A stretch of DNA of 14,089 nt from Christensenella sp. UBA4379 (lineage in GTDB: Bacteria > Bacillota > Clostridia > Christensenellales > Aristaeellaceae): contig DGRV01000078.1 in assembly GCA_002391225.1 (NCBI GenBank), positions 1 to 14,089 on the forward strand. The letters are read 5' to 3'. The translations under genes were made by a program, and so were the position numbers. A model generated the notes under the pieces. The model was given only the letters and a program-made list of their open reading frames with translations, was not told the origin of the DNA and searched no databases. This document shows positions 5,247 through 12,552 of this stretch, one piece after another; within the stretch, counting starts at the first letter, position 1, and each line of letters begins with the position of its first letter.

Positions 5247-7985
5247 ATGCAAAACAGACCTACGGGACGCAAAACCAACGTAACCGGCCAGGCGAAGAAC
5301 ACGACCACCCACGGTCAGGCGTCCGGCCAGCAGCCGGTCGGCAACCAGGGCGGCTACCAGGGCCGCGACATGAACGGCCCCTCCGGTCCCCGGCCCCAGG
5401 CAAACCGTCCGCAGGGCAGCACCCAGCGGCCCAGCAGCAGCGGAAACGGCAACCAGATGAACCGCGGCGGCGGCGGGAAGATCGGCATCATCGCCATCCT
5501 GCTGCTCCTCCTCCTGGGCGGAGGCGGCGGCCTGGGCGGCCTGTTCGGCGGGGGTGGAGACACCAGCCAGACCACCCTGCCCACCGAAGCCCCCTATCTG
5601 GAGCCGTACCGGACCGAAGCGCCCCAGTACACCGCAACCCCCAGAAGGACGGCGACCCCGCGCCGCACGGCGACGCCTCAACCCACCCAGGCCCCGACGG
5701 AAGTCCCCGCGCAGGAAAGCGCCTTTGGCGGGGACGGCTGGGAGAGCCTTTTAAACGCCTTCCTGGGCTACGGCGGCTCCGCCACCCAGTCTTCTTCCTC
5801 CGCTTCCTCCTCGTCCTCCGCGCAGGGCGGGTATACGGACATGAGCGCCCTTGCGTCCCTGTTCGGCGGAAGCGCTTACGTATCTGAAACCGCCGCCCCG
5901 CTCCCGACGGCCACGCCCAGAAGGACGGCGACCCCGCGGCGCACCGCGACCCCCAGAAGGACCGCCACGCCGAAAAAGACGGACATCTCCGCCCAGTCCG
6001 GCGTCAAGCGCGCTCCCTACACCACCCTGCAGGGCGGCGGCTGGGACACCGCCACCATCATGGTCTACATGTGCGGAGCGGACCTGGAGTCCAAGTCCGC
6101 CATGGCGACCCGGGACCTGCAGGAAATGCTGGCTGCCGACATCGGCGACCAGGTGAACCTGATCATCCTGACCGGCGGCAGCACCAACTGGCGCAACAAC
6201 CTGGTTTCGAGCAAAGTGCACCAGCTCTGGCAGGTCAAGGGCGGGAAGCTGCGCTGCCTGTCTGAAAACGAGGGCACCGCTTCGATGACCAGCCCCGCCA
6301 CCCTGAGCGCCTTTATCCGCAAAGCCGCCCAGAACTTCCCGGCGGACCGCTACGGCCTGATCCTGTGGGACCACGGCTCCGGCACGGTGGCCGGCTACGG
6401 CTATGACGAGCTCAACGCCCGCAGCGGCTCCATGAGCCTGGCCGGCATCCACCAGGCCCTCACGGACGGCGGCGTCCAGTTTGATTTTGTCGGCTTCGAC
6501 GCCTGCCTGATGGCGACGGTGGAAACCGCCCTCATGCTCGACGAGCACGCCGATTACATGATCGCCTCCGAAGAGACCGAGCCCGGCTACGGCTGGTATT
6601 ACACCGGCTGGCTGAACCTGCTGAACAGCAACACCTCTGTGGACACCGTGACCCTGGGCAAAAAGATCGTGGACGACTTCGTGGTCACCAGCGCCCGTCA
6701 GGCCGCCGGCCAGAAGACCACCCTGTCTGTCGTGGACCTGGCCCAGCTCTCCGCCTCTGTGCCGGACCGGCTGAGCGCCTTTGCCCAGTCCATCAGCGGC
6801 ATGATCACCGCCAAGCAGTACGGTACCGTTTCCAAGGCCCGGGCCGGCGCCCGCGAGTTCGCCCAGAGCAACCGCCTCGACCAGGTGGACCTGGCCGACC
6901 TGGCCCTGCGCATGGGCACCCAGGAGGGCAAGGCCCTGGCCGACGCCCTGGCCGGCGCCGTCCCCTATTACCGCAACAGCGCCAACATGACCAACGCCTA
7001 CGGCCTGTCCATCTACTTCCCCTACGCCGCCAAGCCCTCCAAGGTGGATAAGGCGGTCAATACCTACAGCCAGATCGGCATGGATGAGGACTACATCCGC
7101 TGCATCAGCCAGTTTGCCAAGATGGAAATGAGCGGCCAGGCCGTCTCCGGCGGCTACAGCAACAACCCCTACGCCTCCCTGTCCGGCTCCGGCGGGTATT
7201 CTACCGGCGCCTACGGCTCCGGCGACATCCTGAGCTCCCTGCTGGGCGGCCTGCTGGGCGGCGACTTTGGCCGCTTCCCCGGCATGAGCGGCGAAAACAC
7301 CTCCTTCCTGAATGAAACCTCCTTGACCCAGGAGGACATCCGCTCCTACCTGTCCGAAAACATGCTGAACACCGACGCCCTGGTCTTTACCGATACCGAC
7401 GCCGGCAAGACCCTGATCCTCCCGGCCGACCAGTGGGCCCTGGTGCAGGACGTGCAGCTCAACCTCTTTATCGAGCAGGACGGCGGCTACATCGACATGG
7501 GCATGGACAGCCTCTACAATTCTGACGAAAACGGCAACCTGGTGGCCTATACCGATAAGACCTGGGTCGCCATCGACGGAACGCCGGTGCCCTACTATCA
7601 GCTGATTGAGCCCAGCGATAACAGCAATTTCTACGGCGGCTACGTGCCCGCTCTGCTGGACGGCGACCGCGTCCAGCTGCTGATCGCCTTTGACGAAAAC
7701 GGCACAGGCTACCTGGTCGGCTTCCGCTACGATTACCAGGACGGCGAGACCGACACCGTCGCCAAGACCGTCTCCGGCCTGCCCGTCGGCTCCACCATCC
7801 AGCTGCTGTGCGACCGCTACCGCCTGGACGGCACCTACGAGGCCGCGTACTACTGGGGCACGCCGATTACCGTGACCGAGAACACCCTGACGGTCAGCGA
7901 CGTCCTGCTGGACAACTACACCGTCCGCCGTTCCTACCGCCTGACGGACATCTATAACCAGGTATACTGGACGGAAAGCTACTGA
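5247..7985 (+). CDS. Membrane-anchored clostripain-family (C11) cysteine peptidase
   Basis: The protein has 912 residues. The first 77 are rich in Gly, Gln, Asn and Pro with no signal peptide, followed by one membrane segment (about 78-90, IGIIAILLLLLL) and a Gly-rich stretch, suggesting a type II anchor. Residues 129-143 and 221-242 are TPRRTA repeats, and 180-192 are Ser-rich, forming an extended linker. The peptidase domain starts near 268 (ATIMVYMCGADLES). It carries the C11 dyad: His376 in LWDHGSG and Cys420 in GFDACLMA. Family enzymes cleave after basic residues. The segment from about 640 is a Gly/Ser-rich linker plus a beta-rich C-terminal region of about 220 residues that I cannot name. 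The Arg-rich linkers might be self-processing sites (inference). Start chosen from GGGAGG 8 nt upstream. The substrate is unknown. Confidence 0.88.
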   Translation: MQNRPTGRKTNVTGQAKNTTTHGQASGQQPVGNQGGYQGRDMNGPSGPRPQANRPQGSTQRPSSSGNGNQMNRGGGGKIGIIAILLLLLLGGGGGLGGLFGGGGDTSQTTLPTEAPYLEPYRTEAPQYTATPRRTATPRRTATPQPTQAPTEVPAQESAFGGDGWESLLNAFLGYGGSATQSSSSASSSSSAQGGYTDMSALASLFGGSAYVSETAAPLPTATPRRTATPRRTATPRRTATPKKTDISAQSGVKRAPYTTLQGGGWDTATIMVYMCGADLESKSAMATRDLQEMLAADIGDQVNLIILTGGSTNWRNNLVSSKVHQLWQVKGGKLRCLSENEGTASMTSPATLSAFIRKAAQNFPADRYGLILWDHGSGTVAGYGYDELNARSGSMSLAGIHQALTDGGVQFDFVGFDACLMATVETALMLDEHADYMIASEETEPGYGWYYTGWLNLLNSNTSVDTVTLGKKIVDDFVVTSARQAAGQKTTLSVVDLAQLSASVPDRLSAFAQSISGMITAKQYGTVSKARAGAREFAQSNRLDQVDLADLALRMGTQEGKALADALAGAVPYYRNSANMTNAYGLSIYFPYAAKPSKVDKAVNTYSQIGMDEDYIRCISQFAKMEMSGQAVSGGYSNNPYASLSGSGGYSTGAYGSGDILSSLLGGLLGGDFGRFPGMSGENTSFLNETSLTQEDIRSYLSENMLNTDALVFTDTDAGKTLILPADQWALVQDVQLNLFIEQDGGYIDMGMDSLYNSDENGNLVAYTDKTWVAIDGTPVPYYQLIEPSDNSNFYGGYVPALLDGDRVQLLIAFDENGTGYLVGFRYDYQDGETDTVAKTVSGLPVGSTIQLLCDRYRLDGTYEAAYYWGTPITVTENTLTVSDVLLDNYTVRRSYRLTDIYNQVYWTESY

Positions 7986-7990
7986 CGCTT

Positions 7991-8178
7991 CGATGGGGGG
8001 ACTTTGTCCCCCCATCGGGACCCCCCTTTACGGATTTTCCTCTCGCTTCGCTCCCGGGCGGAAAATCCGCAAGGTATGTATTTTTGCTCCCGCATCGCAA
8101 GCGATGCTCCGCAAAAATACTCCTCGCGACGCACATGTCGCCGCTGCGGATTTATCATGGAGGGGCTTCGCCCCTCCA
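7991..8178 (+). repeat. Family B structured repeat, copy II
   Basis: A chain of four hairpins. B0 is a 12-bp stem CGATGGGGGGAC (7991-8002) with its complement at 8006-8017. B1 arms CGGATTTTCC (8031-8040) and GGAAAATCCG (8060-8069). B2 arms GTATTTTTGC (8078-8087) and GCAAAAATAC (8111-8120), enclosing an inner stem GCATCGC/GCGATGC (8092-8107). B3 is TGGAGGGGC/GCCCCTCCA (8158-8178). It starts 6 nt after the clostripain-family stop codon. There is no U-tract after B0, so it is not a standard terminator. Confidence 0.78.
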
Positions 8179-8207
8179 AACCACCCCAAGATTTTGTCAT
8201 GAAAATT

Positions 8208-8256
8208 CCCCCTCCAGTTTCCGAATTGCTTCGGAAACTGGAGGGGGCTTCTTTTA
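8208..8256. terminator. Strong bidirectional rho-independent terminator
   Basis: A perfect 18-bp stem (8208-8225 and 8230-8247; arms begin CCCCCTCCAG) closes on a TTGC loop. On the plus strand it is followed by CTTCTTTTATT, and on the minus strand by GGAATTTTC. It lies between convergent genes and directly abuts the stop codon of the minus-strand regulator, so it should end both transcripts. Confidence 0.92.
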
Positions 8257-10125
8257 TTCCAGGCTGTATTTTTTCATCTTCCTCCACAGGGTGGCGCGGC
8301 TGATGTTGAGGGATTCGGCAGCTCCGGCTCGGCTGCCGCCGGATTCGCGGAGGGCGCGGCGGAGGGCCAGTTCTTCTTCGTCGGCCACGATGTGGGGCTG
8401 TTGTTCGCGCTGGGCGTCCTCCATGTCCGGGAGCAGCTGCTCGCGGACAAAGTCCAGGCCGATGACGGGGCCGGGGGCCAGGATGGTGGCCCGGGCAGCG
8501 AAATACTCGATATCCCGGAGGTTATTTTTCCATGGGTACCGGCACAGGTGAACGACCGCCTCGTCGGTCAGCGTGACCCGCTTTTTAAAGCGCTGGGCGC
8601 TCTGATCCATGTATTCGTGCAGGTAGGCCGGAATGTCCTCCGGCGTCTCCCGGATCGGGGGCATGGGCAGGCTGATGCCGTGCAGGGTGAGGGCCAGCTG
8701 CCACATGAAACGGTCCTGCCGGGCCAGGTCCAACAGGTCCGCGAAGGTGGAGCAGATCACCCGCACGGACACCGGGATGGGCTCCAGGGAGTCCTTTCGG
8801 CGGAAGTTCCCGTAGCGCAGGATGCTCAAAAGCTGGCGCTGGCAGTCCGGACTCAGCAGGTTCACGTCCAGCAAAAACAGCGTCCCCTTGTGCGCCTGAC
8901 CGACCAGGCCGATGTCCCCGCCGCCGCGCTGGCCGAACAGGAGGCCAAACTGGTTTTCCGGCGGGATCGTGCCCAGGTCCACCGATACGTAGGGGTTCCT
9001 CCTGCGCATGCTGGCGTTGTGGATGCACTCCGCCAGACGGGATTTGGCCAGCCTGGGCTCCCCCGTGATCAGGATGGGCACGTCAAAGGGGGCGTAGGCC
9101 TCCGCCTCCCGCAGCACCGGCTGAATGGCGGGAGATTTCGAGGGGAACTCTGCAAACCGCGCCTGGGCGATGTAGCCGCGCCGCCGCCGCTCCTGGCGAA
9201 CCCGTTCGTCCAGATCGTCGATCACGGCGAACTCCTGCATCGTCACCAGGGAGCCTTCCCGCGTTTCCTCATAGATCACCGGGGTGATGTTGGCCACAAA
9301 GGAAGCGCGGGCGAACTGCAGGGCGATGCCGTAGGTAGGCTGGCTGTTGTCCAGCGCCTTGCGTAAGGCGGCCACGGAGCCCAGGCCCTCCAGCGTCAAG
9401 AGGTTCTGCCCGATCAGCTCCTGCGCGCTGTGCCCCAGCGCCTTTTCCGCGCTGGGGTTCACCGAGCGGATGGTATGGTCCGCCTCCAGGCTGATGATGG
9501 CGTCGGAGGAGTACCGGATTAGGTACTGGATTTCCTGCCGCCGCCGCTGCTCCCGGCGCAGGGCGTCCGCCAGGCGGCCCGCCGTTCTCAGGGCGGAGAG
9601 CAGGCTGTCCCGCGCCGCCCCGATGGGCACCGACGAAAGCCCCGCCTTCTGCGCCTGGGCACAGACCAGGGGACTGCCGATGACGCAGTCGGTCTGATCC
9701 GCCTTGGCCTGGTCCAGCAAAGCCGGCAGCTCCTCGTCCCGGGTATAATAGAGGATGGTGACCTCCGCCCTCAGGATCCGCGCGATGGTTTCGGGGCTGG
9801 AAAACATGTAGCGCTGCCCCACAAAGGCGATGCGCGGGCGATCCTTTTGAACCTGGGCGCAGGCCTCTTCCAGCAGCTCCGCCATGTCCTGAACGGACAG
9901 CGTCGCCTCGATCACCGGGATGTCCGCCCGGTTTTTGAGGGCCGCGGCCAGCCGGCCGCGGGCCACCGCGACCCCGGCGTTCCCGGCAAATACCTCGGTC
10001 ACCCTGGCCGCGGCCTCCTCCTCGGCCGCTTCGATCACCGCCGCATTGACCCCGGTCTGCCGCACCAGCTCGCGGGCGGCCGAGGCCCCGGCCGCGTCGG
10101 AAATGATGACGATCTGCGGAAACAT
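8254..10125 (-). CDS. PrpR_N-PAS-AAA-Fis regulator with degenerate sigma-54 activator domain
   Basis: The protein has 623 residues. Residues 1-175 match a PrpR_N-type sensor domain. Residues about 195-305 are a PAS domain (YLIRYSSDAIISLEADHTIRS core). Residues about 325-560 derive from the sigma-54 activator AAA+ domain, and 583-621 are a Fis-type helix-turn-helix (SRAGAAESLNISRATLWRKM). The AAA domain is heavily altered: Walker A is GEPRLAKS (355-362), the GAFTGA loop is absent (LFGQRGGGDIGLVGQ, 396-410), Walker B reads GTLFLLDV (414-421) where GTLFLDEI is expected, and the arginine-finger region YRL is WQL (475-477). It therefore probably cannot remodel sigma-54 polymerase and may act like TyrR. 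The start is set by GGGAGGGAC just upstream; in-frame codons further up to 10245 lack support. It is divergent to the importer genes. Confidence 0.87.
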   Translation of the reverse strand: MFPQIVIISDAAGASAARELVRQTGVNAAVIEAAEEEAAARVTEVFAGNAGVAVARGRLAAALKNRADIPVIEATLSVQDMAELLEEACAQVQKDRPRIAFVGQRYMFSSPETIARILRAEVTILYYTRDEELPALLDQAKADQTDCVIGSPLVCAQAQKAGLSSVPIGAARDSLLSALRTAGRLADALRREQRRRQEIQYLIRYSSDAIISLEADHTIRSVNPSAEKALGHSAQELIGQNLLTLEGLGSVAALRKALDNSQPTYGIALQFARASFVANITPVIYEETREGSLVTMQEFAVIDDLDERVRQERRRRGYIAQARFAEFPSKSPAIQPVLREAEAYAPFDVPILITGEPRLAKSRLAECIHNASMRRRNPYVSVDLGTIPPENQFGLLFGQRGGGDIGLVGQAHKGTLFLLDVNLLSPDCQRQLLSILRYGNFRRKDSLEPIPVSVRVICSTFADLLDLARQDRFMWQLALTLHGISLPMPPIRETPEDIPAYLHEYMDQSAQRFKKRVTLTDEAVVHLCRYPWKNNLRDIEYFAARATILAPGPVIGLDFVREQLLPDMEDAQREQQPHIVADEEELALRRALRESGGSRAGAAESLNISRATLWRKMKKYSLE

Positions 10126-10142
10126 TTTCGTCCCTCCCCCCA

Positions 10143-10275
10143 TGAAACCATTCGATGGCCTGAAACATGCTGTCCCCCTCATTGTACATGAATTCCGGCC
10201 GGCTGGCAAGGGAAAACGTTTCATCTGCCGTCCCTTATGAAACACGATTGAAACATGCGTTTCAATAATTGAAAC
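10143..10275. promoter_or_regulatory. Cluster of seven TGAAAC half-sites (probable operators)
   Basis: TGAAAC or its complement occurs at 10143, 10161, 10218 (inverted), 10238, 10249, 10259 (inverted) and 10270. The centrepiece is a perfect dyad TTGAAAC-ATGC-GTTTCAA (10248-10265) followed 3 bp later by another TTGAAAC. The decamer TGAAACATGC occurs at 10161 and again at 10249. The sites flank and follow the regulator's promoter and lie upstream of the importer promoter. Binding by the adjacent Fis-type regulator is inferred. Confidence 0.7.
10181..10209 (-). promoter_or_regulatory. Sigma-A promoter of the PrpR-like regulator
   Basis: On the minus strand, TTGCCA (10209-10204), a 17-bp spacer and TACAAT (10186-10181) predict a start near 10174, about 49 nt before the start codon. 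TGAAAC half-sites lie upstream (10218 onward) and in the transcribed leader (10161, 10143), which suits autoregulation. Confidence 0.72.
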
Positions 10276-10305
10276 AGGAAGAAAAAAACTTCTCCAAATT
10301 CCATA

Positions 10306-10332
10306 AAAACCCGGGTTTTTGCCGGGTTTTTT
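10306..10332. terminator. Terminator-like hairpin between divergent promoters
   Basis: AAAACCCGG (10306-10314) pairs with CCGGGTTTT (10322-10330) around a GTTTTTG loop, followed by two more T residues on the plus strand. It lies just upstream of the importer promoter and may shield it from readthrough. It is small and could be fortuitous. Confidence 0.5.
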
Positions 10333-10335
10333 CCG

Positions 10336-10365
10336 TTGACGGAGGTTTCCCTTCCGCGGTAGGAT
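10336..10365 (+). promoter_or_regulatory. Sigma-A-like promoter of the peptide importer operon
   Basis: TTGACG (10336-10341), an 18-bp spacer and TAGGAT (10360-10365) predict a start near 10372, giving a leader of about 39 nt. The -10 is non-ideal, fitting a regulated promoter. The TTGAAAC dyad is centred about 115 bp upstream of the predicted start. No convincing sigma-54 -24/-12 element was found. Confidence 0.65.
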
Positions 10366-10410
10366 AAATCTGTCAACAATCTAAAGCGCTTCGAACAAGG
10401 AGGTGTCAGG

Positions 10411-11355
10411 ATGCTCAGATACATTCTTCAGCGCCTGGGCCAGACTCTGCTAGTGCTGCTGATCGTATCGTTTCTCACCTATCTGCTGGTCGACTTCCTG
10501 CCCGGCGACCCGATCGCCGCGATGACCGGCGGCGAAATCTCCGGGGAAACCTACGAGCGGCTGTACCGCGAGATGAACATGGACAAGCCCGTGCTCATCC
10601 GGTATTTCCTGTGGCTCAAGGACGCGCTGACCGGCAACCTGGGCATGTCCCAGTCCTATCACCGGCGGGTGGTGGACATTATCGGCGAGCGGGTGCCCGT
10701 CACCCTCTACCTGTCTTTGCTGGCCTTTGTGATCAGCGTACCGCTAGGCATCATCTTCGGCATCATCAGCGCCGTCCGCCGGGGTAGCGCCGCCGATACG
10801 GCCGTGACGCTGACCGCCAACATCTGCTGCTGTCTGCCGCAGTTCTGGCTGGGCATCCTGTTCATGTACATTTTCGCTATGAAATTAGGCTGGCTTCCCT
10901 CCAGCGGCTTTGTCTGGCCCCATGAGGACTTCGTCATGAGCATCCGCCAGACCATCATGCCCCTGCTCTGCCTGGCCATCGGCGGCATCGCCTCCATCAC
11001 CCGGCAGACCCGCTCCTCCATGCTCGAGGTCATCCGGCAGGATTACATCCGCACCGCCCGCTCCAAGGGCCTCAAGAGCAAGAAGGTCATCTACGTGCAC
11101 GCCCTCAAAAACGCCCTGCTCCCCGTCATCACCCTGATGGGCCTGCGCCTGGGCGGCATGATCGGCGGCTCGGTGTTCGTGGAAAACGTATTCGTCATCC
11201 CCGGCATGGGCTCCCTGCTGGTCAACGCCATTACCAGTGTGGACATTCCCCTGATCCAGGGCTGCGTCCTGCTGATCGCCGTTTTCTCCTGCGTGGTCAA
11301 CCTGATCACGGACATCGTGTACGTCTACGTTGATCCCCGGATCAAAGTCTCGTAA
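10411..11355 (+). CDS. Peptide/nickel-type ABC transporter permease, DppB/OppB family
   Basis: This is one of the two membrane subunits of an oligopeptide/dipeptide-type importer. The 314 residues begin with the family-typical first membrane helix (RYILQRLGQTLLVLLIVSFL) and the FLPGDP motif at 29-34. Further hydrophobic segments follow near 98-120, 135-157, 180-198, 235-258 and 284-305. The cytoplasmic EAA loop that docks onto the ATPase lies at about 210-237 (DYIRTARSKGL then HALKNALLP). The family ending VDPRIKVS is present, and length is normal. A strong AAGGAGGTG site precedes the ATG. It is first in the operon; 273 bp, mostly a family B repeat, separate it from the next permease. The substrate cannot be told from this subunit. 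Confidence 0.95.
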   Translation: MLRYILQRLGQTLLVLLIVSFLTYLLVDFLPGDPIAAMTGGEISGETYERLYREMNMDKPVLIRYFLWLKDALTGNLGMSQSYHRRVVDIIGERVPVTLYLSLLAFVISVPLGIIFGIISAVRRGSAADTAVTLTANICCCLPQFWLGILFMYIFAMKLGWLPSSGFVWPHEDFVMSIRQTIMPLLCLAIGGIASITRQTRSSMLEVIRQDYIRTARSKGLKSKKVIYVHALKNALLPVITLMGLRLGGMIGGSVFVENVFVIPGMGSLLVNAITSVDIPLIQGCVLLIAVFSCVVNLITDIVYVYVDPRIKVS

Positions 11356-11369
11356 GACCTCTACCGCAA

Positions 11370-11558
11370 GGGGGTCTTGCGACCCCCCTACGGAACCCCC
11401 CAACGGATTTGCCTCTCGCGTCTTCGACGCTCCCGGGCGGCAAATCCGCAAGGAACGTATTTTTGCTCTCGCAGGGCAAGCTCTGCTTCGCAAAAATACT
11501 CCTCACGACGTACATGCCGCCGCTGCGGATTTTAATCAGGGGGAAGCCTCCCCCTGAT
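11370..11558 (+). repeat. Family B structured repeat, copy III, inside the importer operon
   Basis: The hairpin order is the same as copy II. B0 is GGGGGTC/GACCCCC (11370-11387). B1 arms CGGATTTGCC (11404-11413) and GGCAAATCCG (11439-11448), with an inner GCGTC/GACGC stem. B2 arms GTATTTTTGC (11457-11466) and GCAAAAATAC (11490-11499), with an inner GCAGGGC/GCTCTGC stem. B3 is ATCAGGGGG/CCCCCTGAT (11535-11558). It starts 14 nt after the first permease stop codon. From 11559 to the next start there is only a ribosome binding site and no clear promoter. Confidence 0.78.
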
Positions 11559-11628
11559 CACCCCCTCTGCCTAGTCTTCCGCATTTAGGACGGACTGAGC
11601 AGTTGCGGCATAAGAAAGGAGTCGAGCT

Positions 11629-12531
11629 ATGAGCCAGGCAAATGTCACCGCCGATCAGGCCAACGCCCTGATCAAAGCCAACAAGGCCAAAAAGCGCAGG
11701 CAGTTTTTCAAAGCTCTTTTTTCCAGGAAAATCGTCCTGGTGTCCGCCTGCATCGTGATGCTGATCATTCTGGTGGCGGTCTTCGCCTATCAGATCATGC
11801 CCTTTGACCCCAACAAGCCCGCCGTGCGCGAGCGCAACCAGGGTCCCTCCGCCACCCACCTGCTGGGCACGGACGAGTACGGCCGCGATGTACTGAGCCG
11901 CATCATCATCGGCTCCAGGGTGTCGCTGATCGTCGGCGTGCTGGCGGTCATCATCGCCTGTATCATCGGGACGACGCTGGGCATGCTCGCCGGCTTCTTC
12001 GGCGGCTTCATCGACGACCTGATCAGCCGCGTCGCGGAGGCCATCCGCGTCATTCCCCAGGTCGTCCTCGCCATCGCCCTGTGTGCGGTGTTCGGGGGCG
12101 GAATCGTCAACATGTCCCTCATTCTGGGCATCTCCAACATGACCGTCTACATCCGCATGATGCGCTCCCAGGTCATGTCCATCAAGGAGCGGGACTACAT
12201 CATGGCGGGCCGGCTCCAGGGCAACAGCAACGGCCGGCTGATGCTGCGCCACATCCTGCCCAACAGCGTTTCCCCCATCATCGTCACCATGACCCAGCAG
12301 ATCGGCGGCACCATTCTGGCCGAGGCCGGACTGAGCTTCCTGGGCCTGGGCATTTCGACCCCCACCGCCTCCTGGGGCACGCTGGTCTCCGGCGGCCGGG
12401 CCTACCTGCTGACCAACCCCGTCTACTCGATCGCTCCCGGCGTCTGTATCGCCCTATTGGTCATCTGCCTGAACTCCCTGGGCGACGGCGTGCGCGACGC
12501 TCTCGACCCGCGCCTGCGCGGCGAGCTGTAA
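11629..12531 (+). CDS. Peptide/nickel-type ABC transporter permease, DppC/OppC family
   Basis: This is the second membrane subunit of the importer, pairing with the 10411-11355 product. Of its 300 residues, 1-30 are a basic cytoplasmic tail, and about 31-60 are the N-terminal helix typical of OppC_N. The periplasm-facing stretch ends in HLLGTDEYGRDVLSRIIIGSR (77-97), a hallmark of the family. Membrane helices follow near 99-125, 143-165, 217-232 and 266-283. The EAA loop lies at about 187-213 (ERDYIMAGRLQG then RHILPNS), followed by SFLGLG (236-241) and the ASWGTLVSGGR motif. The end DPRLRGEL is typical. AAAGGAG upstream supports the start. Its stop codon is 21 bp from the ATPase gene, so these two are clearly co-transcribed. 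Confidence 0.95.
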   Translation: MSQANVTADQANALIKANKAKKRRQFFKALFSRKIVLVSACIVMLIILVAVFAYQIMPFDPNKPAVRERNQGPSATHLLGTDEYGRDVLSRIIIGSRVSLIVGVLAVIIACIIGTTLGMLAGFFGGFIDDLISRVAEAIRVIPQVVLAIALCAVFGGGIVNMSLILGISNMTVYIRMMRSQVMSIKERDYIMAGRLQGNSNGRLMLRHILPNSVSPIIVTMTQQIGGTILAEAGLSFLGLGISTPTASWGTLVSGGRAYLLTNPVYSIAPGVCIALLVICLNSLGDGVRDALDPRLRGEL

Positions 12532-12552
12532 GGGAAGGAGGCGTCCAACGAT

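Noticed and set aside
5751..8015. Long antisense open frame (754 codons) opposite the clostripain-family gene
   Set aside because: It is the shadow of a GC-rich coding frame: low-complexity Val/Gly/Ala/His composition, no recognisable domain and no ribosome binding site, whereas the plus strand carries catalytic motifs.
10126..10245. N-terminal extension of the regulator to an ATG at 10245
   Set aside because: It would run through the predicted promoter and operator sites, has no good ribosome binding site, and the PrpR_N domain begins exactly at the internal ATG at 10125, which has a strong one.
10344..10357. GG-N10-GC spacing resembling a sigma-54 promoter upstream of the importer
   Set aside because: Only the GG and GC dinucleotides match; the rest of the TGGCAC and TTGC elements is absent, and a better sigma-A promoter overlaps it.
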